DNA of 64,000 bases from Chrysogorgia sp. JL179-B06 (GCA_035772405.1 JAYKKM010000439.1:10147501-10211500), one strand, 5' to 3'. Counted from the stretch's first letter, positions 1 to 10,628 are shown. Translations and numbers: made by a program. Notes: generated by a model from the letters alone, not told the origin.

Positions 1-1000
1 GGGCAATATAACTATCTGGAGTCACATTGCCCTCATGTAGCTGATTTGCCAAAAGAGGTCCAATATCACTGAAATATGTATTTAGTGCATCTGATATTGC
101 AGCTGGATCTGTAATTGATGCCTCATTAACAATTAATTCAGTGATTTTTGTGGTTTTTGATTTCTTATTAGTTAACTTACTGATAGTTTTCCACATATCA
201 CGAGGATTTTTGTTACATTGATTTAGGGCACATTTGAAATAATTTGCTTTTGTGTTTTTGACTAACTTGTTTATTTCATTTCTAGTTTTTTTATATTCTT
301 CATGAGTCCTACTAGATCCTGTCTTAACAGCTCTTTTCTTTAAGGAATCCCTGAGATAGATTTTATTCTTAATCTCATTAGTAAGCCATGGCGCATATTC
401 GCTTCTAACTTTCCTTGTTACCAGTGGAGCATGCGCATCTGCTATAGCTAGAAATTTTGTTTTCCAATCATTCCAAAGTATATTTGGATCAGACATATCT
501 AATTGCTCCTGTAAAATTACACCTAAGTCATGCCTAAAATTTTCAGCATTATAATGTTTGTATTGTCTTGTAAGAATTACCTTTGGTTTATTATGAGGAA
601 TTGATATCTTCCTGTGAACATAGATGAGACTATGGTCACTAATTCCAACATGGTCGACACCGGATTTTATTATGTTATTAGGTCGATTTGAAAATAACAA
701 GTCGATAAGTGTCGACGAGTTTTCCGTTATGCGGGTTGATTCCTTAATAATTTGTTCAAATTGTAATGTTTCAGTAAGCTCTGCTAATTTTCTGGTCTGT
801 ATATTTTCATGTTTACACAACCAGTCACAATTAAAGTCTCCTGTACTAATAATTTCTAAGTTTTCTAAGTCCATAATTTGCAAACATTTTTCATAATCTT
901 CCAAAACTCCCAAGAGTGTATCTGGTGGTCTATACCATGTATTAATCAGAAATGACTTGGATTTTGGTTTTGAAATTTCAATTTTCAAATAATAGGGCGG
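1..1000 (-). mobile_element. LINE fragment (AP endonuclease and linker)
   Basis: Read on the minus strand this is the second half of an apurinic-type endonuclease and the linker to reverse transcriptase of a CR1/L2-like LINE. Visible motifs are WYRPPD near 930, STGDFNCDW near 840 (catalytic D and N), a TLIDLLFSN stretch near 690 and the catalytic GISDHSLIYV near 640. A basic linker with a WLTNEI segment follows near 390-410. The reading frame fades just above 1000, so the copy is 5'-truncated or broken there. Reverse transcriptase should continue left of position 1. It is separate from the LINE at 1600-1916, because the order of domains does not join them. The exact clade is uncertain. Confidence 0.85.
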
Positions 1001-1316
1001 TCATAACTTGCAGATGGTTTTCTCTTGAGAGCATCAGAGCGAGAAATACGCCCGCCTCTGGCCCAGTCTGGCAATCTGCGAATTTAAAAATTCATCATCA
1101 TAGCCCTTCTTCTTAAACCAGGTTTTCATCTCCCTCGATCTGGCTAGATTCAGTGATAATCAGTGTCCTTACTTCAAATACGTCTAGTACGTAAAGCTTG
1201 GCTATAAGGTATAGCCCGCTTGACATGATTTGGATGACAGGATTTCCTGTCAAGGTACTGATGGGTATCTGTCGGCTTACAATATAGATCGGTGGTAATA
1301 GATCCTGCCGACAGAG

Positions 1317-1394
1317 CCACATAATAAAAAGCCACATAATAAATCCCCTGAGGTTTGCTCGATCTGTACGGGAAAGTATTTGGTTTTTTTGCAC
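1317..1394. repeat. Dispersed repeat X, partial copy 1
   Basis: The stretch with AGCCACATAATAAA, CCTGAGG and GTACGGGAAAGTATTTGG matches longer copies at 40840-41165 and 47485-47885. In those copies the sequence is arranged as a palindromic element; here only one side survives. A short (TA)n run follows at about 1398-1413. No gene is visible in 1001-1600. Confidence 0.6.
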
Positions 1395-1453
1395 AATATA
1401 TATATATATATATAAAAACTTTATTCTTTAAAATGTCACTACTCCGGAGTTTC

Positions 1454-1495
1454 ACGCTCATGGCGATCATGTTACCTGATGATCGCCATGAGCGT
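1454..1495. repeat. Perfect hairpin, 17-bp arms
   Basis: The arm at 1454-1470 (ACGCTCATGGCGATCAT) is the exact reverse complement of 1479-1495, with an 8-base loop. It could be the core of a small foldback element. No promoter, terminator or gene context was recognised. Confidence 0.8.
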
Positions 1496-1599
1496 TTCAA
1501 CGATACAACGATTTCACTGATACAACGATTTTCAGTAGGGGCCTAGAATAAAATGCTTAAAATAATAAAAAAAATAGTTAAAATCGTAATCAAATGAAT

Positions 1600-1916
1600 T
1601 GCTAGGGCATTTGTAAACCATTGGACAACGGTGTAGAAAGCGCCTCAGTGTCGGACAGTGGGGTAATGTTGAGCGTTTTTAGGGCATCAGAGGCTGAGTT
1701 CCATGGTGGTAGATCCAGTATTGTTTTGGCTACTTTATTTTGGAATACTTGTAAGTGATTCATAAGAGTTATATTCTTTTTGTCACCCCATATGGTGTCT
1801 CCGTAGTCAAACAACGGCACGATCAAACTGTTATACAGAGTAAGTCTGGTGGTAATAGGAATGAGATGTTTAATCCTGGTAATTAATCCAACCTCTGATT
1901 GATTTTTTTGACAATG
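1600..1916 (-). mobile_element. LINE-A, 3' part of reverse transcriptase
   Basis: This is the C-terminal thumb region of a LINE reverse transcriptase. It reads ITRIKHLIPITT, then LYNSLIVPLFDYGDTIWG, then VFQNKVAKTILDLP, on the minus strand. There is one frameshift near 1895. The reading frame stops at the Gypsy LTR at 1922. Its upstream half resumes at 11518, where SDHVDS is completed by IVKKINQR at this end. The copy was therefore split by the Gypsy insertion and is a dead remnant. Confidence 0.88.
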
Positions 1917-1921
1917 GAATC

Positions 1922-2085
1922 TGTAATAATCCTTGAATATCCCAAGGATTGATTTAGATTACTTTTAATATCCCAAGGATTGATTTAGAGTACTTTTAAT
2001 GGCGTCTTCAGAGAAGCTAAAAACTACATATGAATAAATTAAATGTTTGCTCATGCGTGATCAGGAATAACCGCTGATCACTACA
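1922..2085 (-). repeat. Gypsy 3' LTR
   Basis: A 164-bp LTR, TG...CA in the element's orientation. It is similar across its length to 11344-11517, which has an extra ~10 bp and scattered substitutions. The purine-rich AAGGAAGT just upstream, on the element's strand, is the likely polypurine tract. The neighbouring 1917-1921 GAATC is one half of the target duplication. Confidence 0.9.
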
Positions 2086-2220
2086 ACTTCCTTATAAAAC
2101 AAAAACAAAACAAAATGTGTCCTAATCTGAGTTATTTAAATTAAATGTTCAACTAAATGTCCTAAACAAAACTTGTGATCTAGTCCACCACATAGACATT
2201 AAGTCTTGCAGGTTTTCTAA
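2086..2220 (-). other. Gypsy 3' untranslated stretch
   Basis: A short AT-rich piece between the end of the integrase frame and the 3' LTR. It contains only the putative polypurine tract. Confidence 0.6.
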
Positions 2221-3756
2221 CTAATCGTCCTCTTGAAGTTGTTTGTTTTCCTGTTGATCTTGAAGTGGTATTGAAAATGGTATTCGAGGCCGCGTTCGAA
2301 GTGGTATACTTGGAGTTATATTCGGAGTGGTGTTCTGAGTGGTTGAGGTTACCGTTTCATCCTGAGGTGGTAGCTGTGGGACTGACTGGAAATCGTCGAA
2401 TGGCTCACTTGAATTTGATGGACTGTCTTGAGATTTGATCAGCATTCTTCTGTTTCTGCGGTATTCTCCTCCATCATCAGATGTCGATCACTATACCAGG
2501 TTTCCAAAGTCCTTTCATCCTGACTCTGATTCTATCCCCTTTCTTTATCTCAGGAAGAGACTTTGCATGTTGATCGTAGTGGATTTTTTGTTTCTCTTGT
2601 TTGAAATGTAGCATCAACTTGACTTTGTTGTGGTCAATGACTCTCGGCTGAAGTTGTGCCGTTGTGGTGGGTATCCTTGTGCGAAGTCTTCTGTTCATCA
2701 GTAGTTGAGCAGGAGATGCAATACCATCAATAGTGGTGTTTCTGTATTCCAGCAGACTAAGATGCGGATCTTTGCCATCTTTCTTTGCTTTAATCAAGAG
2801 ATTTTTCACGGTTTGAACAGCCTTTTCCACTTGACCATTAGCTTGTGGATTCAGCGGACTGACAGTTGTGTGCTTGAATTCCCACTTATCGGCGAACAAT
2901 TTGACTTCACCAGAGGCATATTGGGGTCCATTGTCACTAATGACTTCTGATGGAATCCCATGCATGTCTCGCAAAGATTGACTTTGTATGAGTGATAATC
3001 GTTGCACTCTTGGTATTCGGTAGCTTGACCACTTCAAAGAATCTTGAGTAGCCTAGTAATCAACTATGAGTAGATAATTGGAGTTATCTAGTGTAAACAA
3101 ATCTGTGGCAACCATCTCCCATTGGTGTTCCGCTACTCTGAAAGGAATCATCGGTTCTTTTTGGTTTTCTCTTCTGTGTTCCAGACAGATAGTACACTTT
3201 GTTACCATGTCAGTGATTTGAGAATTCATCCCAGGCCAATAGAGTACATCTCTGGCTCTTCTCTTGGACTTCTCTGTTCCCATGTGGCCTTGGTGTATCT
3301 TCTCTAGCATCTCTTTTCTCAGTGTTGATGGTACAACTATGCGGTCGCTCTTGAAAATGATACCATCTGTTACAGACAGTTCGTCTCTAATCTTCCAATA
3401 TTCTCGAACGCTTTCAGTTACTTGAGACCTTCTTTCTGGCCATCCTAACAGGATTATTTATTTTAGATCTTTCAGTTGCTTGTCATCATTGGTCGCTTTT
3501 CTGATTTCATCTAGTTTGGACTCTATTGCTGGTAGGTTTGAAGTGACTATAGGTGTACTTGAAAGTTGATCTCCTTCTCCATGCTGTTGTCAGCTGTTTC
3601 AGGCAGTGGTGCTCTTGAGAGCATATCTGGTACCACCAACTCTTTCACCTTGAATTCACACTTATCCTTGTTTAGTGTGAGATTAATCTCCTCGCATCTC
3701 TGCAGAACTGCTTCTAGACGTTGATCGTGTTCCACTCCAGTTGCTCGATGAACCAA
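2221..3756 (-). pseudogene. Gypsy pol: RT end, integrase and C-terminal tail
   Basis: In element order, 3756-3547 holds the end of the reverse transcriptase (LEAVLQRCEEINLTLNKDKC) joined abruptly to a linker with PDMLSRAPLP. Most of the connection and RNase H region is therefore missing. Then 3310-3053 is the integrase HHCC zinc-binding domain (GHMGTEKSKRRARDVLYWPG ... CTICLEHR) and the start of the core (VATDLF). 3037-2477 continues the core with ISDNGPQYAS and SPLNPQANGQVEKAVQ, including the catalytic D and E. 2445-2221 is a Pro/Thr-rich tail. Stops and frame changes at about 3045 and 3400-3547 separate the pieces. It resembles the K02A2.6-like Gypsy group common in invertebrates. Confidence 0.85.
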
Positions 3757-4830
3757 AATGCTGACTCATTCTCTTCTGGAATACCTCTTGAGCAGATTTA
3801 ATTCCAAAAGGAGTGCACATATAACAATATCTGCCGAATGGAGTATTGAAAGTGTTTAGCAGCTGGCTTTCGACGTCCAAAGGAATTTGCCAATACCCGT
3901 GGTTGGCATCTAGTTTGGAAAACCACTTAGCATTTGCTATGCGTGTTGTGATGTTCTCAATGGTGGGCAGTTGATAATGTTCACGCTTGATAGCTTTGTT
4001 GAGGTATTGTGGGTCTAGGCAAATACGAAGATTACCATTTGGTTTCTCCACAAACACCATTGAACTGACCCAGTCTGTCGGTTCTTCAACTTTACGAATG
4101 ACGTTTGCTTTTTCCATGTCATCCAGTTCTGCTTTGACTCTATCACGAAGAGCAGCCGGTATGGTCCTTGGAGCGTTAACCACTGATGTTACACTTGGGT
4201 CTACTTCAATGTGATAAGGTTTCTCCAAACGACCTAACCCTGTAAATACGTTGGTATATCTCTTTGTTGTTTTCTCTTTCCAATCTTGTGATGACTTGGG
4301 CTTTTGAGGACTTGTCGCAGTGTTCATCACTACTTTGATTAAGCCAAGTTCCTGAGATGCGCTCAATCCCAGTAATCCTGGTTGGTTGGTTTCCACGATG
4401 TGAAATGTCATTTTTTTCTGAACATTGTCTTTAGATTGTACCTCTAACTGAATTGTTCCCATTACAGCTAGGCAGTCATTTTCTGAATAGCTAATTATAA
4501 CTTGCTGCTGAATGTATTCAGATTTGGTGTTGATCCCACAATCTTCTTCAGCTGTTGTACTGGTAGGATGTTGACTTGTGACCCTGTGTCAACCTTGAGT
4601 CGTGTGGGTTGTCCATTTATCGTGGTCTTCACAAACCATTCGTCATTCTGGACCTCCGTTGTTATCGCTCCTACGAAGAGTGTTTCTTCTAGGTCTGAGT
4701 TTTCTTGATGCTCCAAATGGTGGACTTTTTTCTTTGATCTACACATGCTCGTGAAATGATTGGGCTTCTGGCAGATATTACAAGTTTTTCCATACGCTGG
4801 ACATTCCTTTTTGCCATGTTTGCTCCACAA
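3683..4830 (-). pseudogene. Gypsy zinc knuckle, protease and reverse transcriptase
   Basis: Element order: the nucleocapsid zinc knuckle at 4830-4740 (CNICQKPNHFTSMC), then an aspartic protease with the KVDTGSQVNILP active site near 4590. A stop at 4495 breaks the frame. A second piece starts at 4462 (protease flap region, LLGLSASQELGL) and runs into reverse transcriptase: VEKPNGNLRICLDPQYLNKA, WFSKLDANHGYWQIPLD, FNTPFGRYCYMCTPFG. The frame is lost right where the YxDD catalytic box should be, near 3760. The enzyme cannot be active as it stands. A gag-pol fusion is usual for the family. Confidence 0.88.
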
Positions 4831-5361
4831 TTTCTGCAGTCGAATACACTACTCTGATTAGGCTTTTCTTGTTGACTTCGTTTTCTCCGTTGTTCTTGGT
4901 TGTGTGTTTTCTTTTGGTTTCTCTTGCCATTGTGGATTCCATGGACCAAAGACTCATTTTGCATGTCTTTCAAATGCTTGTCCGTTGTTTCCGCAGCTCT
5001 CACAATTTCCCATGCTTTTTCAAGAGTTAAGTCTGGTTCTCAGAGAAGTCTTTCTCTTGTCCTTTGGTTGTTGACTCCCAACACGATTCGGTCCTTGATA
5101 AGAGAGTTTTTTAGTGTTGCAAACTCGCACGTTTCACAAAGTTTCTTTAGTGTTGTCACATACTGGTCTATTGTTTCTTTACTGTCTTGTGCTCTTGTAA
5201 AGAAAACATATCTCTCATAGCTTACATTCTTCTTCGGTTCGCAAAATTCATCGAATTTCTTGATTACTTTATCGATTTTCTTATCATCGCCTTCATTTTC
5301 CCAGATTAGTGTGTCATACACGTCTAATGCTTCGTTTCCGACGACAGTAAGAAATGTACGC
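4689..5361 (-). pseudogene. Gypsy gag, C-terminal two thirds
   Basis: The minus-strand frame 5361-5040 contains FLTVVGNEALDVYDTLIW, a conserved capsid segment of this Gypsy group, and runs to NNQRTRERLL. A frame change then leads to 5003-4689 (AWEIVRAAETTDKHLKDM and a lysine/glutamine-rich stretch) just before the zinc knuckle. The N-terminal third has been moved away by the LINE inserted at about 5355 and lies at 10629-10823. Confidence 0.85.
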
Positions 5362-5371
5362 CATATGAAAC

Positions 5372-5963
5372 ATGGCGTCGATGTTGGCATTGAAGCTTCT
5401 CCTGTCGATATTAACAATTTTGTGTGTCAGGAAGCCAAGTTTTGTTTCTTCAAACTCGGTATGTTACTCCTTTTCATCTTATGATGCTCCAGACACATAC
5501 ACTACAAGGATAATGACATCGATATGGGTATACAAACAAGAAAAAGGAATTAATATTAGACCCAGCTCAGCGCTGAAGATTCTACTGATTGTTGCTGGAG
5601 ATATCGAACTCTTCCCTGGACCCTGTGCAAGATGTAACATCTGTAGAAAATCAATTCGAAAGAACCAGACTGCCTCAAACTATGATGTCTGTAAAGAGAT
5701 GTTCCATCTAAAGTGTCTAATAGACAAATTTGAGACCGGGAAAGAAATACTTCGCTGTAATTTATGCAACGTAAATGACTTTCATTCTGATGAAGAAGAA
5801 CCACCTCCTGAGTATGAAGATATAAATAATTGTCTGAAGAGTAGAGGCTTAAAGATCTTTCATCAGAACGTGAATGGTCTGCTTCATAAAATAAACAGTA
5901 TTCAAATACTGGCACAAGAAACATCCAAGAATATTCATATTTTTAGTATTAGTGAAACTCGTC
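5372..5963 (+). pseudogene. LINE-B N-terminus: 2A-like motif, PHD finger, endonuclease start
   Basis: The frame opens with MASMLALKLLLSILTIL, a hydrophobic leader. At about residues 75-83 comes AGDIELFPGP, which resembles a 2A ribosome-skipping box (D-V/I-E-x-N-P-G-P) with N replaced by F. A PHD-type zinc finger follows (CNICRKSIRKNQ, then C-x-H and C-x2-C spacing to CNLCNVND). The endonuclease begins with KIFHQNVNGLLHKINSI and ISETRLN. The LINE frame ends at TTAA 5964-5967 and resumes at 7876. The alternative start at 5372 or a nearby ATG (5366) cannot be decided. Confidence 0.82.
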
Positions 5964-6417
5964 TTAACTCTTTCCTTACGGCTGAAAAACATCAAAAATT
6001 GAACGACCACGTTGTTCTATTGATATCTCTTGAAATAACCATAACTGTTGCGAAAGCTATACATTTTCTGGAAGCCCAATAAACCGGCTTTTACTTGTTC
6101 TTTTAAATTTCCCGAACAAAACACATTATGTTAATATAAATTAGCATTAATTATCATAAATCAGGTTGAAAAATTTACATTTTTCCAGAAAAGGCCATCT
6201 TGCACGCCCGCGTAGCATCTTGAAAACTCAAAATGCCACCAATCGCAGAGTTGTTTATGAAATCAAATCAAACTTGGCGTGTGCGTGGATTTCATGTTCC
6301 TGGCGCTTGTCGAATTTCAATTTTTAATCTAGCGTTACCGTGTGCCGTGTTTTTCGATTGACGACTTTGCGGGTCTTCAGTGACCCATTTTAACTGCGCC
6401 CGTAGAGAAAGAGTTAA
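5964..6417. mobile_element. TTAA-flanked MITE, family A, copy 1
   Basis: A 454-bp element (TTAA included) with inverted ends TTAACTCTTTC ... GAAAGAGTTAA. TTAA target duplication with CTCTTTCC-like ends is typical of piggyBac-type MITEs. No coding capacity. By eye it is identical to 6894-7347 and clearly related to a diverged copy at 49865-50310. Confidence 0.85.
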
Positions 6418-6893
6418 TATACAATGGTCGATATTTTTTCGCATCGATCAATTTTATATTTTCGCCTGAATTTTTCATCATCGTTATAAGTCGGCTAAAC
6501 AACACACATATCAAATTTTTAACAAATTTGGTGAATTATTTCCTGCATTTCTAAACACGGTGAATTTTGACCTTTTTGACCTACATGCATAGAACGTATT
6601 GTCTTTGTAGTGTATAGATAGCTTGCGTATATATTTAAAAGTATGAGCTCCCGTGCGGGTGGACCAGTGCGGGTGGGATCTCTGCAGAGACTCTGCTTCG
6701 GGTAACCCTTACATAATTCCTCTCATTGAGGGGGGTAGGGGGGAGCAGAGAAGGGGGTTCATTTTTTGTCACTGAGCATTTTTTGCTTTGTTAAACTGTA
6801 TTTACTTTGGTTATTTTCGTGTCAACAGATAATAAACTGCTTTTCCTTTCACGCTTTTTCTTCGATTATTTTCAATTTACCTATTATTGCTTA
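6418..6893. other. Core between two identical MITE-A copies
   Basis: 476 bp lying between MITE-A copies 1 and 2. No open frame and no inverted ends were recognised. It contains a G-rich patch (about 6726-6765, GAGGGGGGTAGGGGGG) and a GTGCGGGTGG direct repeat near 6653-6677. It is not LINE sequence, because the LINE frame closes perfectly without it. It therefore arrived with the MITEs. Confidence 0.6.
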
Positions 6894-7347
6894 TTAACTC
6901 TTTCCTTACGGCTGAAAAACATCAAAAATTGAACGACCACGTTGTTCTATTGATATCTCTTGAAATAACCATAACTGTTGCGAAAGCTATACATTTTCTG
7001 GAAGCCCAATAAACCGGCTTTTACTTGTTCTTTTAAATTTCCCGAACAAAACACATTATGTTAATATAAATTAGCATTAATTATCATAAATCAGGTTGAA
7101 AAATTTACATTTTTCCAGAAAAGGCCATCTTGCACGCCCGCGTAGCATCTTGAAAACTCAAAATGCCACCAATCGCAGAGTTGTTTATGAAATCAAATCA
7201 AACTTGGCGTGTGCGTGGATTTCATGTTCCTGGCGCTTGTCGAATTTCAATTTTTAATCTAGCGTTACCGTGTGCCGTGTTTTTCGATTGACGACTTTGC
7301 GGGTCTTCAGTGACCCATTTTAACTGCGCCCGTAGAGAAAGAGTTAA
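6894..7347. mobile_element. TTAA-flanked MITE, family A, copy 2
   Basis: 454 bp, indistinguishable by eye from 5964-6417 and in the same orientation. Its right TTAA (7344-7347) is also the left TTAA of the next MITE. Confidence 0.85.
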
Positions 7348-7879
7348 AGGGAAATGGCAATAAAAATTTTCTTTGTCTTATATGAAAGAACATTTAAAAT
7401 AATACATGAAGACCTTTTAAAATTTCCCCGTAACTTCCTTAATTTTTGAAATATCTGTGAACAAAAATATCTGCAATCCGCCATTTTGTTTTATAATTAG
7501 ATCTAATTAAGTGACGTCAAAACCAGGGTAAACATTCTAAAAGTTGTAAATAATTGCCCAAATATCAGTGGAATGCGTTCAAATAGATGCTAGTTCACTT
7601 AAAAGTATACAACACCCAAAACAACTACGATTTAGCATCTATAATGACTCGATAATTGCCGATATAAAAAACATTTCTACCCTGGTTGTGACGTCACGCA
7701 TATCCAAGGATGGTTATGCATATCCAAGATGGCGGAATGTTCAATGCTCTTTGTTAAAAAGAAGTGAAATATTTACAGAACCAAGAACGATATGGAAAAT
7801 CTGTAAAAGGTCTTGATATATCATTTTAAAAGTTCTTTCAAATAAGATAAACTAAATTTGTATTGCCATTTCCCTTTAA
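7344..7879. mobile_element. TTAA-flanked MITE, family B
   Basis: TTAA, then AGGGAAATGGCAATA (7348-7362), and at the other end the exact complement TATTGCCATTTCCCT (7861-7875) followed by TTAA (7876-7879). The perfect 15-bp inverted ends and TTAA duplication point to a piggyBac-like MITE. The 7568-7816 open frame inside is not conserved coding sequence. Immediately after 7879 the LINE-B frame resumes (ENVNDNEVVVDGYDF). Confidence 0.88.
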
Positions 7880-8609
7880 CGAAAATGTAAATGACAATGA
7901 AGTTGTTGTTGATGGGTACGATTTTGTCAGAATGGATCGCAAGAGTGGCCAGGGAGGCGGAGTTGGTTGCTACTTAAGAAAAGACCTAAATTGGAAAAGA
8001 CGACAAGATCTCGAAAGGGAAGGTATCGAAGCTATTTGGCTGGAAATTCTCATTAAAAACGCGAATCAAATTCTAGTCTGTATTATTTATCGGCGGCCCG
8101 ATTCATCTAAATATCTGGATAAGAATTTTGATAACAAATTTGAAAACATGATTAGCATACGTGTAAATGATAATAACAAAGAGGTAATTGTCTTGGGAGA
8201 TCTTAATTGCAATTACCTAAGAAAGGACGATCATATAATTATCCGGAAAATGAACTGTCTAAAATTCAAACCACGCAAAATACAAGGAAGAAATGTTTCT
8301 AGATATATTGTTTTGTCGTTTCAACAAGACCTTGATAAACTCTCGTGGGATGAGATTACATCGAATACAGATGTAAGCAGTGCTTGGGAAACTTTTAAGA
8401 GACTGCTGTTATCGGTCATTGTCAAGCATATTCCCTTCATAGATAAAACTGTGAGAGGAAGGGACTGCCCATGGCTTACCCGTGAGATTAGGCTAAAGAT
8501 GAAAGAACGAGATAAATTGCGGTTACAAAGGGCACGGAAAACCAACAATGAACATGAATGGTCTGGATACCGACGGCTGGCAAGTCACCATGAAAATCCG
8601 ACAGAGTAA
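7876..8609 (+). pseudogene. LINE-B endonuclease, central and C-terminal part
   Basis: Continues the endonuclease broken at 5964: RMDRKSGQGGGVGCYLRKDL, then IEAIWLEI, IIYRRPDSS and VIVLGDLNCNYL (catalytic D/N). The segment that should carry the SDH box is deleted around 8230-8290. The linker follows (GRDCPWLTREIRLKMKERDK). The frame is open from 7863, but the first 13 bases belong to the MITE end. Confidence 0.85.
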
Positions 8610-10380
8610 AGCGAATCACACTCGATCTCTGCTTAAAGAAAATATTAAAAATCCAAAACAGTTCTGGAAACAAATTAAAAAGATTTTCCCAACTAAAGAA
8701 CAAAAAACCTGTGATAAAATCTTTGACATAAACGATCAATCAACAACTGATAGCCGCAGTATCGCAAATGGCTTCTGCAATTTTTTTACAGATATAAGTG
8801 TTCAACTACAAAATCGCGTAAATCCATTTCAATCCAGGATCTGGAAATATTATGATTCACCATTCTCTACGATAATAAACCCTAACTCACGCTGTCGTTT
8901 TTATTTCCAAATGGTTAACACAAATGAAATTATTGCTTGCCTTAAAAACTTAAGAGAAATAAAGCCTCGGGTTATGATCATTTGCCACCATCGGTCATAA
9001 AGGACGGGGCTAACCAAATTGCAATACCACTTACATATCTAATAATACCTGTCTAAATCATGGAGTTTTTCCAAATACCGAAAAATGTGCAAGGGTCATA
9101 CCATGGAAAAAAGTCGATGCTTGGAAATTATAGGCCAATTTCGATCTTACCAGTGCTATCAAAAATTATTGAACAGGTTGTGCACAAACAAATTTACAGT
9201 TACCTTGAAGAGAATAATCTACTTTCTTCCAAGCAGTTTGGATTCAGAAAAGGAATGTCTACCCAGCATGCAGTAACTTACTTATCGGATTACATAAGAA
9301 AACATATGGATAAAGGTGAATATACTGGCGCAGTGTACATCGATCTTCAAAAAGCTTTTGACACAGTGGACCATGGACGCTCACTATCCAAACTACCTGT
9401 ATATGGTATTGAAGAAACTGAGCTGAAATGGTTTGAAAGCTATTTGTTCAACAGAAAGCAATTTGTATCCTATGAAGGTACAAAATCAGAGACACTATCA
9501 GTTGTATGTGGTGTTCCCCAAGGCTCAATCTTGGGCCCACTTTTATTTCTTCTTGTAAATGACATCGAACATAAACTTGAAAAAAGTGAGATTATACTAT
9601 ATGCTGACGACACTGTACTATTTACAGCAAGTAAAAGCACCGAAACAATTAAGAATGATCTAAACTCTGATATTGGTATTATATCTACCTGGCTTAAAGA
9701 AAATCATTTGGTTGTCAATCTGAATAAAGGAAAGACTGAGTTTGTTCTATGCGGTACCCCTAAAAAATTATCAACAGTCCCAAAATTGGATATCGAGATG
9801 AATAAAGTTAACATCAACGCAGTTGAGCAATATGACTATCTTGGTGTCACCATGGACAAGTATCTAAATTATAAAAACCATATTGAAAAAATCTACAAGA
9901 AAGCATCTGCTAGATTGAAACTTTTAAATCGATTACGACATAATATTAGTCCATTTGCCGCCACCACCATCTATAAAGTTATGATTCAACCTATTATATT
10001 TTATTGTAACAATATTCTTCTTGATCTGAGCAGGAGTCAGAGTACCAAATTTGAAAATATCCAACTACGTGCAAAGCGATAATCACTAATAAAGATGAAA
10101 ACAGTAGAACATACTCGAAAGATGCTTTGCGCTATGGAAGTATATAAATGTTTAAACAACTTAACTCCTCCTGTCTTCCAAAATTATTTTGCCAAAATAT
10201 CGCATAACATTGGAACTCCGGAAACCAATCCTGCAGCAGGATTGGTTTCCGCGAGTTCCAATGTTATGGGATCATTTTGGCAAAATAATTTTGGAAGACA
10301 GTTCCTGCTTAACATTGCCTAAAGTTAAAACCGAATCTGGTAGAAAAATATTCAAATTCCAAGGAGCAAAGATTTTTTAA
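8548..10380 (+). pseudogene. LINE-B reverse transcriptase
   Basis: The linker (NPKQFWKQIKKIFP) and RT fingers run in one frame to 9000, change frame, and resume as YRPISILPVLSKIIEQVVH at about 9127. Motif A is VYIDLQKAFDTVDH (about 9337), motif B is GVPQGSILGPLLF (about 9511) and the catalytic motif C is ILYADDTVLF (about 9595). The thumb runs to the stop at 10080, and a further C-terminal piece (CLNNLTPPVFQNYF) follows. There it meets a 131-bp palindrome (10171-10301) and then PKVKTESGRKIF. RT catalytic residues are intact, but the ORF is broken in several places. Confidence 0.9.
10171..10301. repeat. Near-perfect 131-bp palindrome in LINE-B
   Basis: The left arm 10171-10234 and right arm 10236-10301 are reverse complements with only a few mismatches and essentially no spacer (centre CCTGC-A-GCAGG). 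The left arm is normal LINE coding sequence (TPPVFQNYFAKISHNIGT). The right arm is its inverted copy, which then rejoins normal LINE sequence. This suggests a fold-back template switch. Confidence 0.9.
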
Positions 10381-10596
10381 CAAACTTCCTATAGAAACTC
10401 GCAATGAACAATATTTTATTAAGTTTAAACAACTATGCCAGTCTTGCGACTTTTAATATTTTATTATATCTTATACTATATTTTTAAATTTTTAACCATG
10501 TATATATATTCTTGTAATTATTAGGTCTTTACAGGTCCATCATTGATAGCAGCTATTATATAGCTGTAGCTGCATGTTAACCTGTATAAATAAGGT

Positions 10597-10597
<1 letters not shown>

Positions 10598-10623
<26 letters not shown>
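10598..10623 (+). repeat. (ATT)n tail of LINE-B
   Basis: A run of ATT repeats marks the 3' end of the LINE, a tail type common in CR1/L2-like elements. Gypsy gag sequence begins right after it. Confidence 0.85.
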
Positions 10624-10627
<4 letters not shown>

Positions 10628-10628
10628 G

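Larger units (their letters stand above)
5355..10625 (+). mobile_element. LINE-B inserted in Gypsy gag
   Basis: A CR1/L2-like non-LTR retrotransposon. Its 5' end lies within a few bases of 5355-5365, and it ends at an (ATT)n tail at about 10600-10623. Outside both ends the Gypsy gag frame resumes: the N-terminal third ends ...NEKSIMQLE at 10629 and continues with FLTVVGNEA at 5361. Domains are PHD finger, AP endonuclease and reverse transcriptase. The endonuclease is interrupted at a TTAA by MITEs at 5964-7879. Internal deletions and frameshifts show that the copy is inactive. About 3.35 kb belongs to the LINE itself. Confidence 0.9.

Noticed and set aside
5964..7347. Ordinary LTR retrotransposon with 454-bp LTRs
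   Set aside because: The repeats have TTAA borders and their own inverted ends, not TG...CA. No primer site or polypurine tract is seen, and a solitary relative exists at 49865. A composite of MITEs fits better.
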